From Microbacterium sp. Yaish 1 (lineage in GTDB: Bacteria; Actinomycetota; Actinomycetes; Actinomycetales; Microbacteriaceae), in assembly GCF_002245215.1 (NCBI RefSeq), contig NZ_NPMR01000002.1, forward strand, positions 971,557 through 1,035,556: a stretch of 64,000 bases of DNA, read 5' to 3'. The notes beneath the pieces were generated by a model. That model saw only the letters and a program-made list of their open reading frames with translations, was not told the origin of the DNA and searched no databases. Each line of letters opens with the position of its first letter. Positions within the stretch are counted from its first letter, which is position 1. Below, piece by piece: positions 1 through 9,026 of this stretch. A program made the position numbers and the translations under genes.

Positions 1-420
1 GTGATGCAGGCCCATCTTGGGCTTGAGCAGCGTATAGATCGCGACCGCGACGACCGCGACGAGGACGATCGGGGTCAGGAGCTCCCGGGGGACGTAGCGC
101 GACAGCGCGGCCCCCACGGCCGATCCGGCGAAAGCTCCGGCCACGAGCGGCACGAGCAGCACCAGCTGCACCCGGATGCGACGCAGGTAGACCCAGCTCG
201 CCGAGAGCGTGCCCGCGAAGGACGACAGCTTGTTCGTCCCGAGGATGAACGGCGTCGCGACATCCTTCGGCACGCCGATGACGAGCGCGGGAAGCTGGAT
301 CAGCCCTCCCCCGCCGACGACCGCGTCGACCCATCCAGCCACCCCGGCTGCGACGACGAGGAAGATCAGCGCTGAGACGGAGACGGGGAGCCAGTCGGCG
401 AGCAGAGGACCATCGAGCAC
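1..420 (-). CDS. TauE/SafE-family sulfite exporter-like permease (C-terminus cut off by window edge)
   Basis: The reading frame is open from a GTG at 420 to the window edge, giving the first 140 residues of a membrane protein. A GGAG ribosome-binding site lies nine bases upstream of this GTG. Hydrophobic segments lie near residues 12-28, 84-103 and 112-130. The glycine-rich motif GGGGLIQLPAL (about 35-45) and the GTNKL motif (about 60-64) are hallmarks of the TauE/SafE family, which moves sulfite, sulfonates or other small anions across the cytoplasmic membrane. Family members usually have about 250 residues, so roughly half is missing. The substrate cannot be assigned. The GrpB-family gene upstream on the same strand gives no functional hint. 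Confidence 0.85.
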   Translation of the reverse strand, partial: MLDGPLLADWLPVSVSALIFLVVAAGVAGWVDAVVGGGGLIQLPALVIGVPKDVATPFILGTNKLSSFAGTLSASWVYLRRIRVQLVLLVPLVAGAFAGSAVGAALSRYVPRELLTPIVLVAVVAVAIYTLLKPKMGLHH

Positions 421-483
421 CGATCGATTCTCCGGTTCGGTGAGCGCCGCGTCCAATCGGCGGAGCCGGGCTCGCGCCGCGGC

Positions 484-1059
484 TCAGCCGCGCATGTCGC
501 TGAAGAACGCCGTCTTGGCTCGGGTGTAGTCGTCGTAATCGGCCTTGCCCGCGTTCGCGGCCGACAGGCGACGCTTGAGGTCCTGATACCGAGCGCGGAG
601 CACGGAGTCGGAACAAAGCGCGTCGCGGAATCGCACCGTCTCGCGTGCCCACGGCGAATCCGAGCGGCGCACGTGCAGGATCACGTCGGCGCCGGGCGCG
701 ACGTAGAGCCGCTTCTCCCAGACCTCGTCGGGGACGTCGTCGACGCCCCGTGGGATGTCGCGGCTGACGCCGGGCGAATCGGGGCGGGATCCCCACTCGC
801 GGCGGAAGCCCGCGGGCCGGAGTCGCGCGCTGAGCTCGTCTTCGGCCGGCAGCGGGAGGATGGCGACCTGGAGGTCGATGACGGGCTTGGCGTCGAGTCC
901 CGGAACCGCCGTCGACCCGATGTGGTCGAAGCGAGCGGCATCCGCCCCCGGCAGCCCGTCGAGCGCTGCTCGGATGCGATCGAGAATCGCGCGGGCCTCG
1001 ACGATCCACACCGGATCGTGCGGCTGGAGCTGCGCGGGGTTGCGGGGCTCTTCGGCCAT
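484..1059 (-). CDS. GrpB family protein (UPF0157)
   Basis: This is a 191-residue soluble protein. The motif HIGSTAVPGLDAKPVIDL near residues 46-63 is the defining signature of the GrpB/UPF0157 family, which has a nucleotidyltransferase-like fold. The tail KADYDDYTRAKTAFF is also typical of the family. Some relatives are fused to or placed beside dephospho-CoA kinase, but no cellular reaction is firmly established, so no function is claimed here. The start lies four bases after the stop of the histidine phosphatase gene upstream, which suggests the two are co-transcribed. Length is normal and nothing appears broken. Confidence 0.88.
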   Translation of the reverse strand: MAEEPRNPAQLQPHDPVWIVEARAILDRIRAALDGLPGADAARFDHIGSTAVPGLDAKPVIDLQVAILPLPAEDELSARLRPAGFRREWGSRPDSPGVSRDIPRGVDDVPDEVWEKRLYVAPGADVILHVRRSDSPWARETVRFRDALCSDSVLRARYQDLKRRLSAANAGKADYDDYTRAKTAFFSDMRG

Positions 1060-1063
1060 CGGC

Positions 1064-1663
1064 TCAGACGGGAAGGATGTCGGGAAGGCCCGTGCGCAGT
1101 TCGACCGGGAGGTGCGAGAGGTCGTTGTGCGACACCATCGTCCAGGGGCGGCCGGGGCGCTGCGCGAGCACGGTCAGCCCGCAGTGCGCCTGGTTGATCG
1201 TGAGCCAGCGCCAGTCGGGCGCCTGCAACACCTCTCGGACGAACCACGCGATGACGAAGTTATGGGTGATCAGCAGCTCGTGGGTGTCGGGCTTGCGCGC
1301 GAGGAACTCCCCGACGGCGTCCGCCATCTGCGCCGCACCGGCCTCGGTCTCGGCCTCGGTGTACGACCCGAAGAAGGGTTCGTAGGCCGCGGGAGTGTCG
1401 GGCGTCATCCCGGTCGGGACGCAGTCGAACAGCAGCGACGAAGCCTGCGGCGCCAGGGCGGGGAGGCGCTTGGCGACGGCGCGGGCCGTTTCTTGAGCGC
1501 GCTCGAGCGGCGAGTGCCACACCGCGTCGAGCGGCACGCCGGAGATGCGATCGGCCAGCAGCTCGGCTTGACGGCGCCCACGGGGAGACAGCGGACCGTC
1601 TTCGAGACCGTGCTCGGCGTCCTGATGCTCTCCGTGGCGCACGAGATAGAGATACTGCGTCAC
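1064..1663 (-). CDS. Histidine phosphatase family protein (phosphoglycerate mutase-like)
   Basis: This 199-residue protein has the LVRHGE motif near its N-terminus, where the catalytic histidine accepts the phosphoryl group. A second histidine lies in ITHNFVI near residue 145. Both are expected of branch-2-like histidine phosphatases. The GTG at 1663 is chosen because it puts the RHG motif at residues 9-11, as usual in the family. A longer frame begins at 1702, but its first codon lies inside a TAGGGT hexamer that looks like a -10 element. The substrate is unknown; candidates are small phosphate esters or phosphoproteins. It precedes the GrpB-family gene by four bases. Confidence 0.85.
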   Translation of the reverse strand: MTQYLYLVRHGEHQDAEHGLEDGPLSPRGRRQAELLADRISGVPLDAVWHSPLERAQETARAVAKRLPALAPQASSLLFDCVPTGMTPDTPAAYEPFFGSYTEAETEAGAAQMADAVGEFLARKPDTHELLITHNFVIAWFVREVLQAPDWRWLTINQAHCGLTVLAQRPGRPWTMVSHNDLSHLPVELRTGLPDILPV

Positions 1664-1748
1664 AGAAGCTCGATTCGAAACGATGAACAGGGCGCCATCC
1701 ACCCTACGTCACCCCTCAGACAGCCGCTCCGAGGGATCACGGATCGGA

Positions 1749-2762
1749 TCACTCAACGGCGCGCGCGATCTCCGCGAGATGCGAGCGGCCGAGCCGGGCG
1801 CCGACACCCTGCACGAGCTGGTCGACGTGCGCGGGCCGGCTCGCGTTCACGATCGGCGCCGTGACGACGCGCTGAGCGAGAAGCCACGAGACCGCGATCG
1901 CCGCCGTCGAAACCGACAGCTCCTCCGAGATGCGGTCGAGCGCCTTCAGCGTCCGGGCGCCGCGACGGTTCATCCAGGCGGCGAGCTGCGAGCCGCGCAC
2001 CGATGACGACAGACCCGCACGATCGCGATGACGCCCGGTGAGATAACCGTGCTCGAGAGCCTGGGAGGGCGTGACGGCGAGCCCCTGCGCTCCGGCGATG
2101 AGGCGCAGATCGCCGTCGAAGTCCGAGCGGTGCAGGAGGTTGTAGGGAACGTCGAGGGCGGCGAAACGCGGGTAGCCCGCGGAAGACAGGATGCGGGCCT
2201 CGACGAGCTGCATCGCCGTGTAGCCGGCGGCCCCCAGGGCGCGGACCTTGCCGCTGTCGACGAGCCACTCCGCCGTCGCGAGCGTGTCTTCGAGCGCCGT
2301 GACACCGTCGGTCGCGGCATCCAGGTAGAGAAGATCGATGCGCTCGATGCCGAGGCGCCCGAGCGAAGCTTCCACCGACCGCACGAGGTTGACCGATCCG
2401 AGGCCGGGGTTGTCGGGGTTGCCCCCGACCCGCACCGTGACGACGATCTCGTCGCGGTTGCCCCGGCTGGCGAGCCAGCGTCCGATGATGTGCTCGCTGC
2501 GACCCGACGCGTAGCCGTCGGAGGTGTGCAGGGCGTTGCCGCCGCGCTGCACGTAGGCGTCGAGCACGGCGTGGCTCGCCGCGAGATCGATCGTCCAGCC
2601 GAACTCGGAGCCGCCGAGGATCAGGGGGAAGATCCGCATGCCGCTCTCGCCGAGGTCCACGCGGATGTCGGCCCCGAGGGGCTTGCCGTGGACGGGGATC
2701 GGGCTGGATGGATGCACTGCGGCAGCAGCGGCTGCGACCTGAGCCACCCGGTCCCCCGACAT
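1749..2762 (-). CDS. Aldo/keto reductase
   Basis: This 337-residue NADPH-dependent oxidoreductase belongs to the aldo/keto reductase superfamily, a TIM barrel. The motif TSDGYASGRSE (residues 80-90) holds the conserved aspartate (82) and catalytic tyrosine (84). The ATG at 2762 is preferred because GGAGG lies four bases upstream and the N-terminus then matches family length; an in-frame start at 2816 has no such support. The physiological carbonyl substrate cannot be predicted. Class members reduce aldehydes, ketones or keto-sugars in the cytoplasm. A possible -10 hexamer, TACTCT, lies upstream on this strand. Confidence 0.87.
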   Translation of the reverse strand: MSGDRVAQVAAAAAAVHPSSPIPVHGKPLGADIRVDLGESGMRIFPLILGGSEFGWTIDLAASHAVLDAYVQRGGNALHTSDGYASGRSEHIIGRWLASRGNRDEIVVTVRVGGNPDNPGLGSVNLVRSVEASLGRLGIERIDLLYLDAATDGVTALEDTLATAEWLVDSGKVRALGAAGYTAMQLVEARILSSAGYPRFAALDVPYNLLHRSDFDGDLRLIAGAQGLAVTPSQALEHGYLTGRHRDRAGLSSSVRGSQLAAWMNRRGARTLKALDRISEELSVSTAAIAVSWLLAQRVVTAPIVNASRPAHVDQLVQGVGARLGRSHLAEIARAVE

Positions 2763-2913
2763 CACACACCTCCGTCGACACCGAGGAAACGCGGGGCGCG
2801 GCTCCTCGGCGCGCACTTCGAGAGTAGGACACCCCGCACCGGTGGGCGCGTATTGTCGCGAACGGGCCGTGAATTCCAGATAACTGTTTCATCACGGCGT
2901 GCTCCGGGAACGA

Positions 2914-2948
2914 CGGATGCCCGCCCCCGAGGCGGGGACGGGCATCCG
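2914..2948 (-). terminator. Hairpin terminator downstream of pnp
   Basis: The ten-base arms CGGATGCCCG (2914-2923) and CGGGCATCCG (2939-2948) enclose a further C-rich/G-rich inner stem. The hairpin lies just past the pnp stop codon. There is no clear T-tract, as is common for hairpin terminators in high-GC actinobacteria. Confidence 0.7.
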
Positions 2949-2961
2949 GGCGATCCGCGGA

Positions 2962-5241
2962 TCAGCCTTCGGCGGGAGCCTCCGGGCCCTCGCTCGCTGC
3001 GGCCGAGCCGTCCTGGTCAGCGGTCTCTTCGAGAACGGGCTCGAGGGAGAGCTTGCCGCGGTCGTCGATCTTCGTGATGCGCACGAGGATCTTCTGGCCG
3101 ACACCGAGGACGTCCTCGACGTTCTCGACGCGCTTGCCGCCGGCGAGCTTGCGGACCTCGCTGACGTGCAGCAGTCCGTCCTTGCCGGGCAGGAGCGAGA
3201 TGAACGCGCCGAACGTCGCGATCTTCACGACGGTTCCGAGGAACTGCTCGCCGACCTCCGGGTTGGTGGGGTTGGCGATCGCGTTCACGCGGGCACGGGC
3301 GGCCTCGGCCGAGGGGCCGTCGGTCGCTCCGATGTAGACGGTGCCGTCCTCCTCGATCGAGATGTCGGCGCCGGTCTCGTCCTGGATCGAGTTGATCGTC
3401 TTGCCCTTGGGGCCGATCAGCTCGCCGATCTTGTCGACCGGGATCTGGACGCTGATGACGCGCGGAGCGGTGGGAGCCATCTCGTCGGGGCTGTCGATCG
3501 CCGCGTTGAGGACGCCGAGGATCGTCAGACGAGCCTCCTTGGCCTGGGTCAGCGCCGCCGAGAGCACCGACGACGGGATGCCGTCGAGCTTCGTGTCGAG
3601 CTGGATGGCCGTGACGAACTCGCTCGTACCGGCGACCTTGAAGTCCATGTCGCCGAGCGCGTCCTCGGCGCCGAGGATGTCGGTCAGCGCCGCGTAACGG
3701 GTTTCTCCGTCGACCTGGTCGGAGACGAGACCCATCGCGATGCCGGCGACCGGGGCACGCAGGGGCACACCGGCGTTCAGCAGCGAGAGGGTCGAGGCGC
3801 ACACCGAGCCCATCGAGGTCGAGCCGTTCGACCCGAGGGCCTCGGAGACCTGACGGATCGCGTACGGGAACTCCTCGCGGCTGGGCAGCACGGGCACGAG
3901 GGCGCGCTCGGCGAGGAAGCCGTGCCCGATCTCGCGACGCTTCGGGCTGCCGACGCGGCCGGTCTCACCGGTCGAGTAGGGCGGGAAGTTGTAGTGGTGC
4001 AGGTAGCGCTTGCTCGTCGTGGGCGACAGCGAGTCGATCTGCTGCTCCATCTTCAGCATGTTCAGCGTGGTGACGCCCAGGATCTGGGTCTCGCCGCGCT
4101 GGAAGATCGCCGAGCCGTGGACGCGCGGGATGACCTGCACCTCGGCGTCGAGCGGACGGATGTCGGCCAGGCCGCGACCGTCGATGCGGACGCCCTCGCT
4201 GAGGATGCGGCCGCGGACGATCTTCTTGGTGACCGACTTGTATGCAGCGGAGAACTCCGCGAGCGCGGATGCCGGGAGCTGCTCGGCCTCGACGGCAGCG
4301 GCGACCTCGCCCTTGACGCGCTCCTTGATGGCGTCGTCGGCGTTCTGGCGCTCCTGCTTGTCTGCGATCTGGTAGACGCTCGTCAGCTCGCCGTAGGCGC
4401 GCTCGGCGACGAAGTCGTAGACCTCGGGGGCGTACGGCGGGAAGACCGGGTAGACGCCCGGCTCACGCGACGCGGATGCCGCCATCGAAGCCTGCGCCTC
4501 GACGAGCTGCTTGATGAAGGGCTTCGCGGCCTCGAGGCCCTGTGCGACGACCTCTTCGCTCGGCTTGACGGCGCCGCCCTTGATGAGGTTCCAGCTGCCC
4601 TCGGTCGCCTCGGCCTCGACCATCATGATGGCCACTTCGCCGTCGGGGAGGACCCGGCCGGCGACGGTGAGGTCGAAGACGGCCTCTTCGACGACCTTCT
4701 GGTTCGGGAAGACGACCCACTGGTCCTCGTGCTCACCATGACCGGGAACGAGCGCCAGGCGGACACCGGCGATCGGGCCGGAGAACGGCAGGCCCGAGAT
4801 CTGCGTCGAAGCGGATGCCGCGTTGATCGCGAGGGCGTCGTAGTACTCGCCGGGCGCGATCGAGAGGACCGTGATGACGATCTGGACCTCGTTGCGCAGG
4901 CCGTCGACGAACGACGGGCGCAGCGGACGGTCGATCAGACGGCAGACGAGGATCGCCTCGGTCGAGGGGCGTCCCTCGCGACGGAAGAACGAGCCGGGGA
5001 TCTTTCCGGCGGCGTACGAGCGCTCTTCGACGTCGACGGTGAGCGGGAAGAAGTCGAAGCCTTCGCGCGGGTGCTTGCCGGCGCTGGTGGCCGAGAGGAG
5101 CATCGTCTCCTCGTCGAGGTAGGCGGCAACGGCGCCCTGCGCCTGCTGTGCCAGGCGTCCGGTCTCGAACCGGACGGTGCGGGTGCCGAAGCGGCCGTTG
5201 TCGAGGACGGCTTCGGCTGCGGTGATTTCTGGACCTTCCAA
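2962..5241 (-). CDS. pnp: Polynucleotide phosphorylase (polyribonucleotide nucleotidyltransferase)
   Basis: This 759-residue exoribonuclease degrades RNA 3' to 5' using phosphate and releases nucleoside diphosphates; it is a core part of mRNA turnover. The order is two RNase PH cores (about 15-150 and 340-570, with FFRREGRP near residue 88), a KH domain (about 597-664, IGPKGKTIN) and a C-terminal S1 domain (about 665-735, [10 protein letters not shown]). The start is the TTG at 5241, because AAGGAGG lies about seven bases upstream and the protein then begins at the conserved EGPEI sequence; the open frame continues 221 codons further without support. In many actinobacteria pnp directly follows rpsO, but here rpsO lies about 12.9 kb upstream. 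Confidence 0.97.
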   Translation of the reverse strand: MEGPEITAAEAVLDNGRFGTRTVRFETGRLAQQAQGAVAAYLDEETMLLSATSAGKHPREGFDFFPLTVDVEERSYAAGKIPGSFFRREGRPSTEAILVCRLIDRPLRPSFVDGLRNEVQIVITVLSIAPGEYYDALAINAASASTQISGLPFSGPIAGVRLALVPGHGEHEDQWVVFPNQKVVEEAVFDLTVAGRVLPDGEVAIMMVEAEATEGSWNLIKGGAVKPSEEVVAQGLEAAKPFIKQLVEAQASMAASASREPGVYPVFPPYAPEVYDFVAERAYGELTSVYQIADKQERQNADDAIKERVKGEVAAAVEAEQLPASALAEFSAAYKSVTKKIVRGRILSEGVRIDGRGLADIRPLDAEVQVIPRVHGSAIFQRGETQILGVTTLNMLKMEQQIDSLSPTTSKRYLHHYNFPPYSTGETGRVGSPKRREIGHGFLAERALVPVLPSREEFPYAIRQVSEALGSNGSTSMGSVCASTLSLLNAGVPLRAPVAGIAMGLVSDQVDGETRYAALTDILGAEDALGDMDFKVAGTSEFVTAIQLDTKLDGIPSSVLSAALTQAKEARLTILGVLNAAIDSPDEMAPTAPRVISVQIPVDKIGELIGPKGKTINSIQDETGADISIEEDGTVYIGATDGPSAEAARARVNAIANPTNPEVGEQFLGTVVKIATFGAFISLLPGKDGLLHVSEVRKLAGGKRVENVEDVLGVGQKILVRITKIDDRGKLSLEPVLEETADQDGSAAASEGPEAPAEG

Positions 5242-5350
5242 GAGGTCCCTCCTTCTTTGTTTAGACTCGCACGCGCGTTTCGCGCACGAGATCGTGCGAA
5301 GGAGCGGGGCAGATATGGGCGCGCGGACGAAACCGCGAGAACCGCCTGCG

Positions 5351-5424
5351 CTGGTCACCAGTCGAAGATCACCATCTCCGCGACCGGGATTCGATCGGGA
5401 TGGGAACCCACCACAGGGGACCAG
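5351..5424 (-). ncRNA. Structured pnp leader; candidate Actino-pnp cis-regulatory RNA
   Basis: On the minus strand, about 110-185 bases before the pnp TTG, the arms CTGGTCCCC and GGTGACCAG can close a long hairpin around a GC-rich interior. A conserved RNA named Actino-pnp has been described in pnp leaders of actinobacteria. Position and a strong closing stem make this a candidate. I did not align it to the published consensus, so the family name rests on context. A possible -10 (TAGGCT) lies upstream at about 5492-5497. The rest of the 289-base gap between pnp and the next gene holds no credible reading frame. Confidence 0.5.
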
Positions 5425-5530
5425 CTTCCTGCCGGATCCGCTCCATGAGCTCAGTGTTGAGTTGAGCGGGTGCCGGACGGCAACCTGCCCCAGCCTACCA
5501 GCGAGACCCTCGCCTGCGTATCGTGGCCTC

Positions 5531-5713
5531 ATGAGCGAAGCAGACAAGCCCGCGGGCGCGGCATCCGACGATGTGAAGCGCAAGTTCCGCGAGGCGCTCG
5601 AGAAGAAGAACGCCCAGCACCGCACGGGAGAGGCGCACCTCGACGGCGATTCGTCGGTGCACGCGTCGCACGGCGCGATGACCAAGCGGGAGTTCCGCCG
5701 CAAGAGCGGGTGA
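5531..5713 (+). CDS. DUF5302 domain-containing small protein
   Basis: This 60-residue charged protein has the pattern [14 protein letters not shown] near the N-terminus and ends in KREFRRKSG. It matches the actinobacterial DUF5302 family, whose members have the same size and the same basic tail. The function is unknown. The sequence has no signal peptide or membrane segment, and its composition suggests a helical or partly disordered cytoplasmic protein. The ATG at 5531 is preceded by a -10-like hexamer TATCGT (5519-5524) with only six bases between, so translation is probably leaderless. It is divergent from pnp, and the two promoters share one intergenic region. Confidence 0.8.
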   Translation: MSEADKPAGAASDDVKRKFREALEKKNAQHRTGEAHLDGDSSVHASHGAMTKREFRRKSG

Positions 5714-5832
5714 GACCGAACGGCCACCCGTGACGGGGCTCGGATGCTGGCGCGTCCGGGCCCCGTCCGGTTCTCGGGCGCTTCGGGGGCTGTGGAGAGT
5801 GACGACGCGATGTCGGAGGTCCGTGACATGAT

Positions 5833-5848
5833 TCGAACATGCATTCGA
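5833..5848. promoter_or_regulatory. LexA-type (SOS) box overlapping the start codon of the DUF222-HNH gene
   Basis: The sequence TCGAACATGCATTCGA matches the mycobacterial SOS-box consensus TCGAAC-N4-GTTCGA at every specified base except one (A at 5843 in place of G). The flanking AT pairs extend the symmetry to 5831-5850. The proposed ATG (5839-5841) sits in the four-base spacer, so bound LexA would cover the initiation site. LexA itself is not in this window. Confidence 0.65.
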
Positions 5849-7287
5849 ATGGCGGACTCGGCGGCGGGATGGGCAGCGACGGTGACGTCGACGTCCTCGC
5901 TCAACTGGTCGCGGATGCCGAGGGGGTTTCGGATGCCGCGCGGGCGGTCCAGGTCCGGGAGGTTCGGGTGCTCGCGGCGGCCGGGGTACTCGCGGAGAAG
6001 CAGGCCGCTGGGGCATCCGAGAAGGTCAAGGCGCGAGAGATGGCGTTACGCGGGATCGCCGCGGAGCTCGCCGGGGTGTTCGTCGCGACCGACCGGACCC
6101 TGCAGCGCCGGATAGATGAAGCCCGCGATCTGGTTGAGAACTACCCGGTGACGATGACGGCCTGGGAAGCCGGGCGCATCGTCCGCGGGCACGTGCGGGT
6201 CATTCAGGAGGTCGGGTGTCTGGTGCCCGCGGGCGAGCGGGCGGAGTTCGAACGCGTCGCGATCGAACGGTGCGAGGGCGAAAGGCCCAACCGGGTGCTG
6301 GAGGCATTGCGGATGATCGCCGAGCGCATGCACCCGCGGACGTTCACCGAGCGGCACGAGGAGGCCGCGGCGGGACGGTGCGTGCGGGTGCAGCCCAGTT
6401 CGGATGGGATGTCGGATCTCATCGCGACGCTGCCGACCGTCATCGCCGACGGGATCGTGGACCGGCTCACGCGGCAGGCACGGGAGATCATCAACGCACG
6501 GGCGCAGGCTGACGCTGCGAGCGCGGGGGCGGGCGCCGGGGGCGATGCCGCCGCGGGTGCCGACGCGGGGAGAGCTGACGCCCTGTTCGACCCGGACGCG
6601 ACCGGCGCCGACGGGCTGGTCGCCCCCACCCACGGCGACGTGTCCTCGTTCGTCGACGATGCCCGAACGATCGACCAAGTCCGCGCCGACGTGTTCAGCG
6701 ACCTCCTCCTCGCCGGGACGCCCACCCTCGACCCGACCGCCACGGGCGACGGGAACGGGACACTCGGGGCGATCCGCGCGCACGTCCAGGTCGCCGTCTC
6801 CGCGCTCACGCTCATAGGGCAAGACGACGGGCCCGCCGATCTAGCCGGCCGCTCCCCCATCGACGCCGCCACCGCCCGCGAACTCGCCGGCAACGCGACC
6901 TCGTGGGACCGGCTGCTCACCCACCCCGTCACCGGAACCGTGCTCGAGTGCGACAGCTACCGGCCTACCGCCGCCATGGTGCGACTGCTGCGAGCGAGGG
7001 ACCGGCACTGCCGGTTCCCCGGATGCCGACAACCCGCCATCAGGTGCGAGTTGGACCACACGATCGCCGCCTCAGAGGGCGGAGCCACGCACGTGGGCAA
7101 CCTCGCCAACCTCTGCAAGAGACACCACGACGTCAAACACCACACCCGATGGCGAGTCCGACAACTCCCGGGCGGGAGGCTGATCTGGACCTCACCGACC
7201 GGGCGCATCTACCGCGAAGACGCACCACCACCACTCGTCGCCTTCACCGTCGCCGAGCCACCCGACCCCGGGCCTCCGCCATTCTGA
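5839..7287 (+). CDS. DUF222/13E12-repeat-type HNH endonuclease-like protein
   Basis: This 482-residue protein has an N-terminal DUF222 helical region (about 20-380), interrupted near residues 226-250 by an Ala/Gly-rich low-complexity stretch. A C-terminal HNH nuclease motif (about 391-437) shows paired cysteines (CRFPGC), the metal site DH in CELDHT, and CKRHH. The family is highly repeated in actinobacteria (REP13E12 in mycobacteria). Its function is unsettled, with DNA cleavage or mobility suspected. Several M. tuberculosis members have LexA-controlled promoters, and this gene has a near-consensus SOS box over its start. GGAGGT at 5816-5821 is too far from 5839 to act as its ribosome site, so the message may be leaderless; an ATG at 5869 is the alternative. 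No flanking repeats indicate recent transposition. Confidence 0.85.
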   Translation: MHSNGGLGGGMGSDGDVDVLAQLVADAEGVSDAARAVQVREVRVLAAAGVLAEKQAAGASEKVKAREMALRGIAAELAGVFVATDRTLQRRIDEARDLVENYPVTMTAWEAGRIVRGHVRVIQEVGCLVPAGERAEFERVAIERCEGERPNRVLEALRMIAERMHPRTFTERHEEAAAGRCVRVQPSSDGMSDLIATLPTVIADGIVDRLTRQAREIINARAQADAASAGAGAGGDAAAGADAGRADALFDPDATGADGLVAPTHGDVSSFVDDARTIDQVRADVFSDLLLAGTPTLDPTATGDGNGTLGAIRAHVQVAVSALTLIGQDDGPADLAGRSPIDAATARELAGNATSWDRLLTHPVTGTVLECDSYRPTAAMVRLLRARDRHCRFPGCRQPAIRCELDHTIAASEGGATHVGNLANLCKRHHDVKHHTRWRVRQLPGGRLIWTSPTGRIYREDAPPPLVAFTVAEPPDPGPPPF

Positions 7288-7365
7288 GCAGTCGTCTTCC
7301 CGCTTGTCGCTGCTGTGCCTGTCGTCCTGCCCGCCGGCGTGCCGGTTCGTCCTCCGCCGAGCATG

Positions 7366-7408
7366 CCGGTGGCCGCGGCATCCGATCTCTCGGACCCGCG
7401 GCCACCGG
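7366..7408. terminator. Bidirectional hairpin terminator between the HNH gene and dctA
   Basis: Perfect 13-base arms CCGGTGGCCGCGG (7366-7378) and CCGCGGCCACCGG (7396-7408) lie between two convergent genes, so one hairpin can stop transcription from both sides. Confidence 0.8.
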
Positions 7409-7421
7409 ACGGGGACAACCG

Positions 7422-8870
7422 TCAGCGGGTTGCGGCCTCGCGGCGGAAACGAGCGCGCTCCTCCTTCGCCGCGGCCTCATCGAGGGCGGCGTCGCCGAGG
7501 CCCTGCGTGTTGACGGCGCCGGTGTCGTTCGACATCCCGTCGTGACCGTGACCGGAGAGCATCGCCTCGTCGAACGGGCGCTCTCCGCTGAGCACGGCGC
7601 GGGCCTGGTCGCGGTCGAACTCGCGGGTCCAGGTTCCGATGAGGATCGTGGCGACCGCGTTGCCCGTGAAGTTGGTCAGGGCACGACCCTCCGACATGAA
7701 GCGGTCGATGCCGACGATCACGCCGACGCCGTTGACGAGATCGGGACGGTACGCCTGCAGACCGCCGGCGAGGGTCGCGAGGCCCGCACCGGTGACTCCG
7801 GCCGCACCCTTCGAGGCGATGATCATGAAGACCAGCAGGCCGATCTGCTCCGGAATCGACATCGGGGCGCCCATGCCCGCGGCGATGAACAGCGACGCCA
7901 TCGTGAGGTAGATGGCCGTCCCGTCGAGGTTGAACGAGTATCCCGTGGGGACGGTGATGCCCACGACCGGCTTCGAGACGCCGACGTGCTCCATCTTCGC
8001 GATGAGCCGGGGCAGCGCGGACTCGCTCGACGACGTCCCGACGATCAGCAGGTACTCGCGGGCGAGGTACTTCATCAGGCTGAAGATGTTGATCCGCGCC
8101 ACGGCGTAGAGCAGCGTGCCGAGCACCGCGACGATGAACACGATGCACGTGATGTAGAACGCGATCATCAGCACGCCCAGGCTCACGATGGCGGCGACAC
8201 CGGTCTTGCCCACCACCGCGGCGATCGCACCGAAGGCGCCGATCGGAGCGAGCCACAGGATCATGCCGAGGATGCGGAAGACGAGCGTCTGCAGGTTCTT
8301 CACGGCGCTCATGATCGGCGCGCCCTTCTCACCGAGTCCCTGCAGCGCGAATCCGACCAGCAGCGCGATGAACAGCACCTGGAGCACGCTCTCGCCGGTG
8401 AACGCCGAGAAGAACGTGATGGGGATGATGCCGAGCAGGAAGTCGGTCGTCGACTTCGCCTCGGCCGCCGCCCCGGCGTCGTAGACCGCGCTCTGCATGT
8501 TGAGCCCCTCACCCGGGTGGATGATGTTGCCCACGATGAGACCGATCGCCAGGGCGAACGTCGACATCACCATGAAGTAGAGCAGCGCGAGGCCACCGAT
8601 GCGTCCGACCGTCGCGGCCTTCGCGATCGAGCCGACGCCCACGACGATCGTGCAGAAGATGATCGGCGCGATCATCATCTTGATGAGGTTGACGAAGCCC
8701 TTCCCGAGCGGCTCGAGGCCGACGGCGAAGGTAGGCCACACGAGGCCGACGATCGCGCCCAGCACGACCGCGAGGATGACCGAGACGTAGAGCCAGGTGT
8801 GCTTGTCCCAGGCCTGCTTGCCCTTCCGGGCGTTGTACCCCGGCAGGCGGAAAGATGATGTGAGAGCCAT
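7422..8870 (-). CDS. dctA: C4-dicarboxylate transporter DctA (DAACS family)
   Basis: This 482-residue integral membrane protein imports succinate, fumarate, malate or related acids with cations. Family signatures are the serine-rich hairpin GTSSSESALPRL, the segment GYSFNLDGTAIYLTMA and the substrate/cation site TNFTGNAVA. About eight transmembrane helices and two re-entrant loops are expected. The tail beyond about residue 435 is hydrophilic and variable. GGAGGAG stands just before the ATG at 8870. It is divergent from a CitA/DcuS-like sensor kinase and regulator across about 155 bases, a classic arrangement for dicarboxylate-induced control. A CATAAAT stretch near 8960 on this strand may be its -10. 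Confidence 0.93.
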   Translation of the reverse strand: MALTSSFRLPGYNARKGKQAWDKHTWLYVSVILAVVLGAIVGLVWPTFAVGLEPLGKGFVNLIKMMIAPIIFCTIVVGVGSIAKAATVGRIGGLALLYFMVMSTFALAIGLIVGNIIHPGEGLNMQSAVYDAGAAAEAKSTTDFLLGIIPITFFSAFTGESVLQVLFIALLVGFALQGLGEKGAPIMSAVKNLQTLVFRILGMILWLAPIGAFGAIAAVVGKTGVAAIVSLGVLMIAFYITCIVFIVAVLGTLLYAVARINIFSLMKYLAREYLLIVGTSSSESALPRLIAKMEHVGVSKPVVGITVPTGYSFNLDGTAIYLTMASLFIAAGMGAPMSIPEQIGLLVFMIIASKGAAGVTGAGLATLAGGLQAYRPDLVNGVGVIVGIDRFMSEGRALTNFTGNAVATILIGTWTREFDRDQARAVLSGERPFDEAMLSGHGHDGMSNDTGAVNTQGLGDAALDEAAAKEERARFRREAATR

Positions 8871-9026
8871 GGTCTCCTCCAGCTGAACAGTCGTTGTCCG
8901 ATGCCGACGTCTCTGTCGGTGCGCTCTCAGCGTCGGCCGGTTCCGCTCGGACGCCGATTTATGGTCGTATTGGTCGCGGCCCGCGACCCGGGCGCACCCG
9001 ACGATGACGACGAGAGCGAGAGCGGC

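Noticed and set aside
1064-1702. Longer histidine phosphatase starting at 1702
   Set aside because: The GTG at 1702 overlaps a -10-like TAGGGT and adds thirteen residues not expected before the RHG motif.
2899-5448. Long open frame antisense to pnp
   Set aside because: At this GC content, antisense and off-frame open stretches are common. The pnp protein on the other strand is fully conserved, and this frame encodes an Arg/Asp/Leu-rich sequence with no recognisable domain.
2962-5904. Extended PNPase N-terminus reaching 5904
   Set aside because: The extra 221 codons cover the structured leader and the opposite-strand DUF5302 gene. The TTG at 5241 has a strong ribosome site and the conserved start EGPEI.
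5839-7287. DUF222-HNH gene as a recent mobile element
   Set aside because: No terminal inverted repeats, target-site duplications or transposase/integrase genes are seen nearby, and base composition equals the surroundings.
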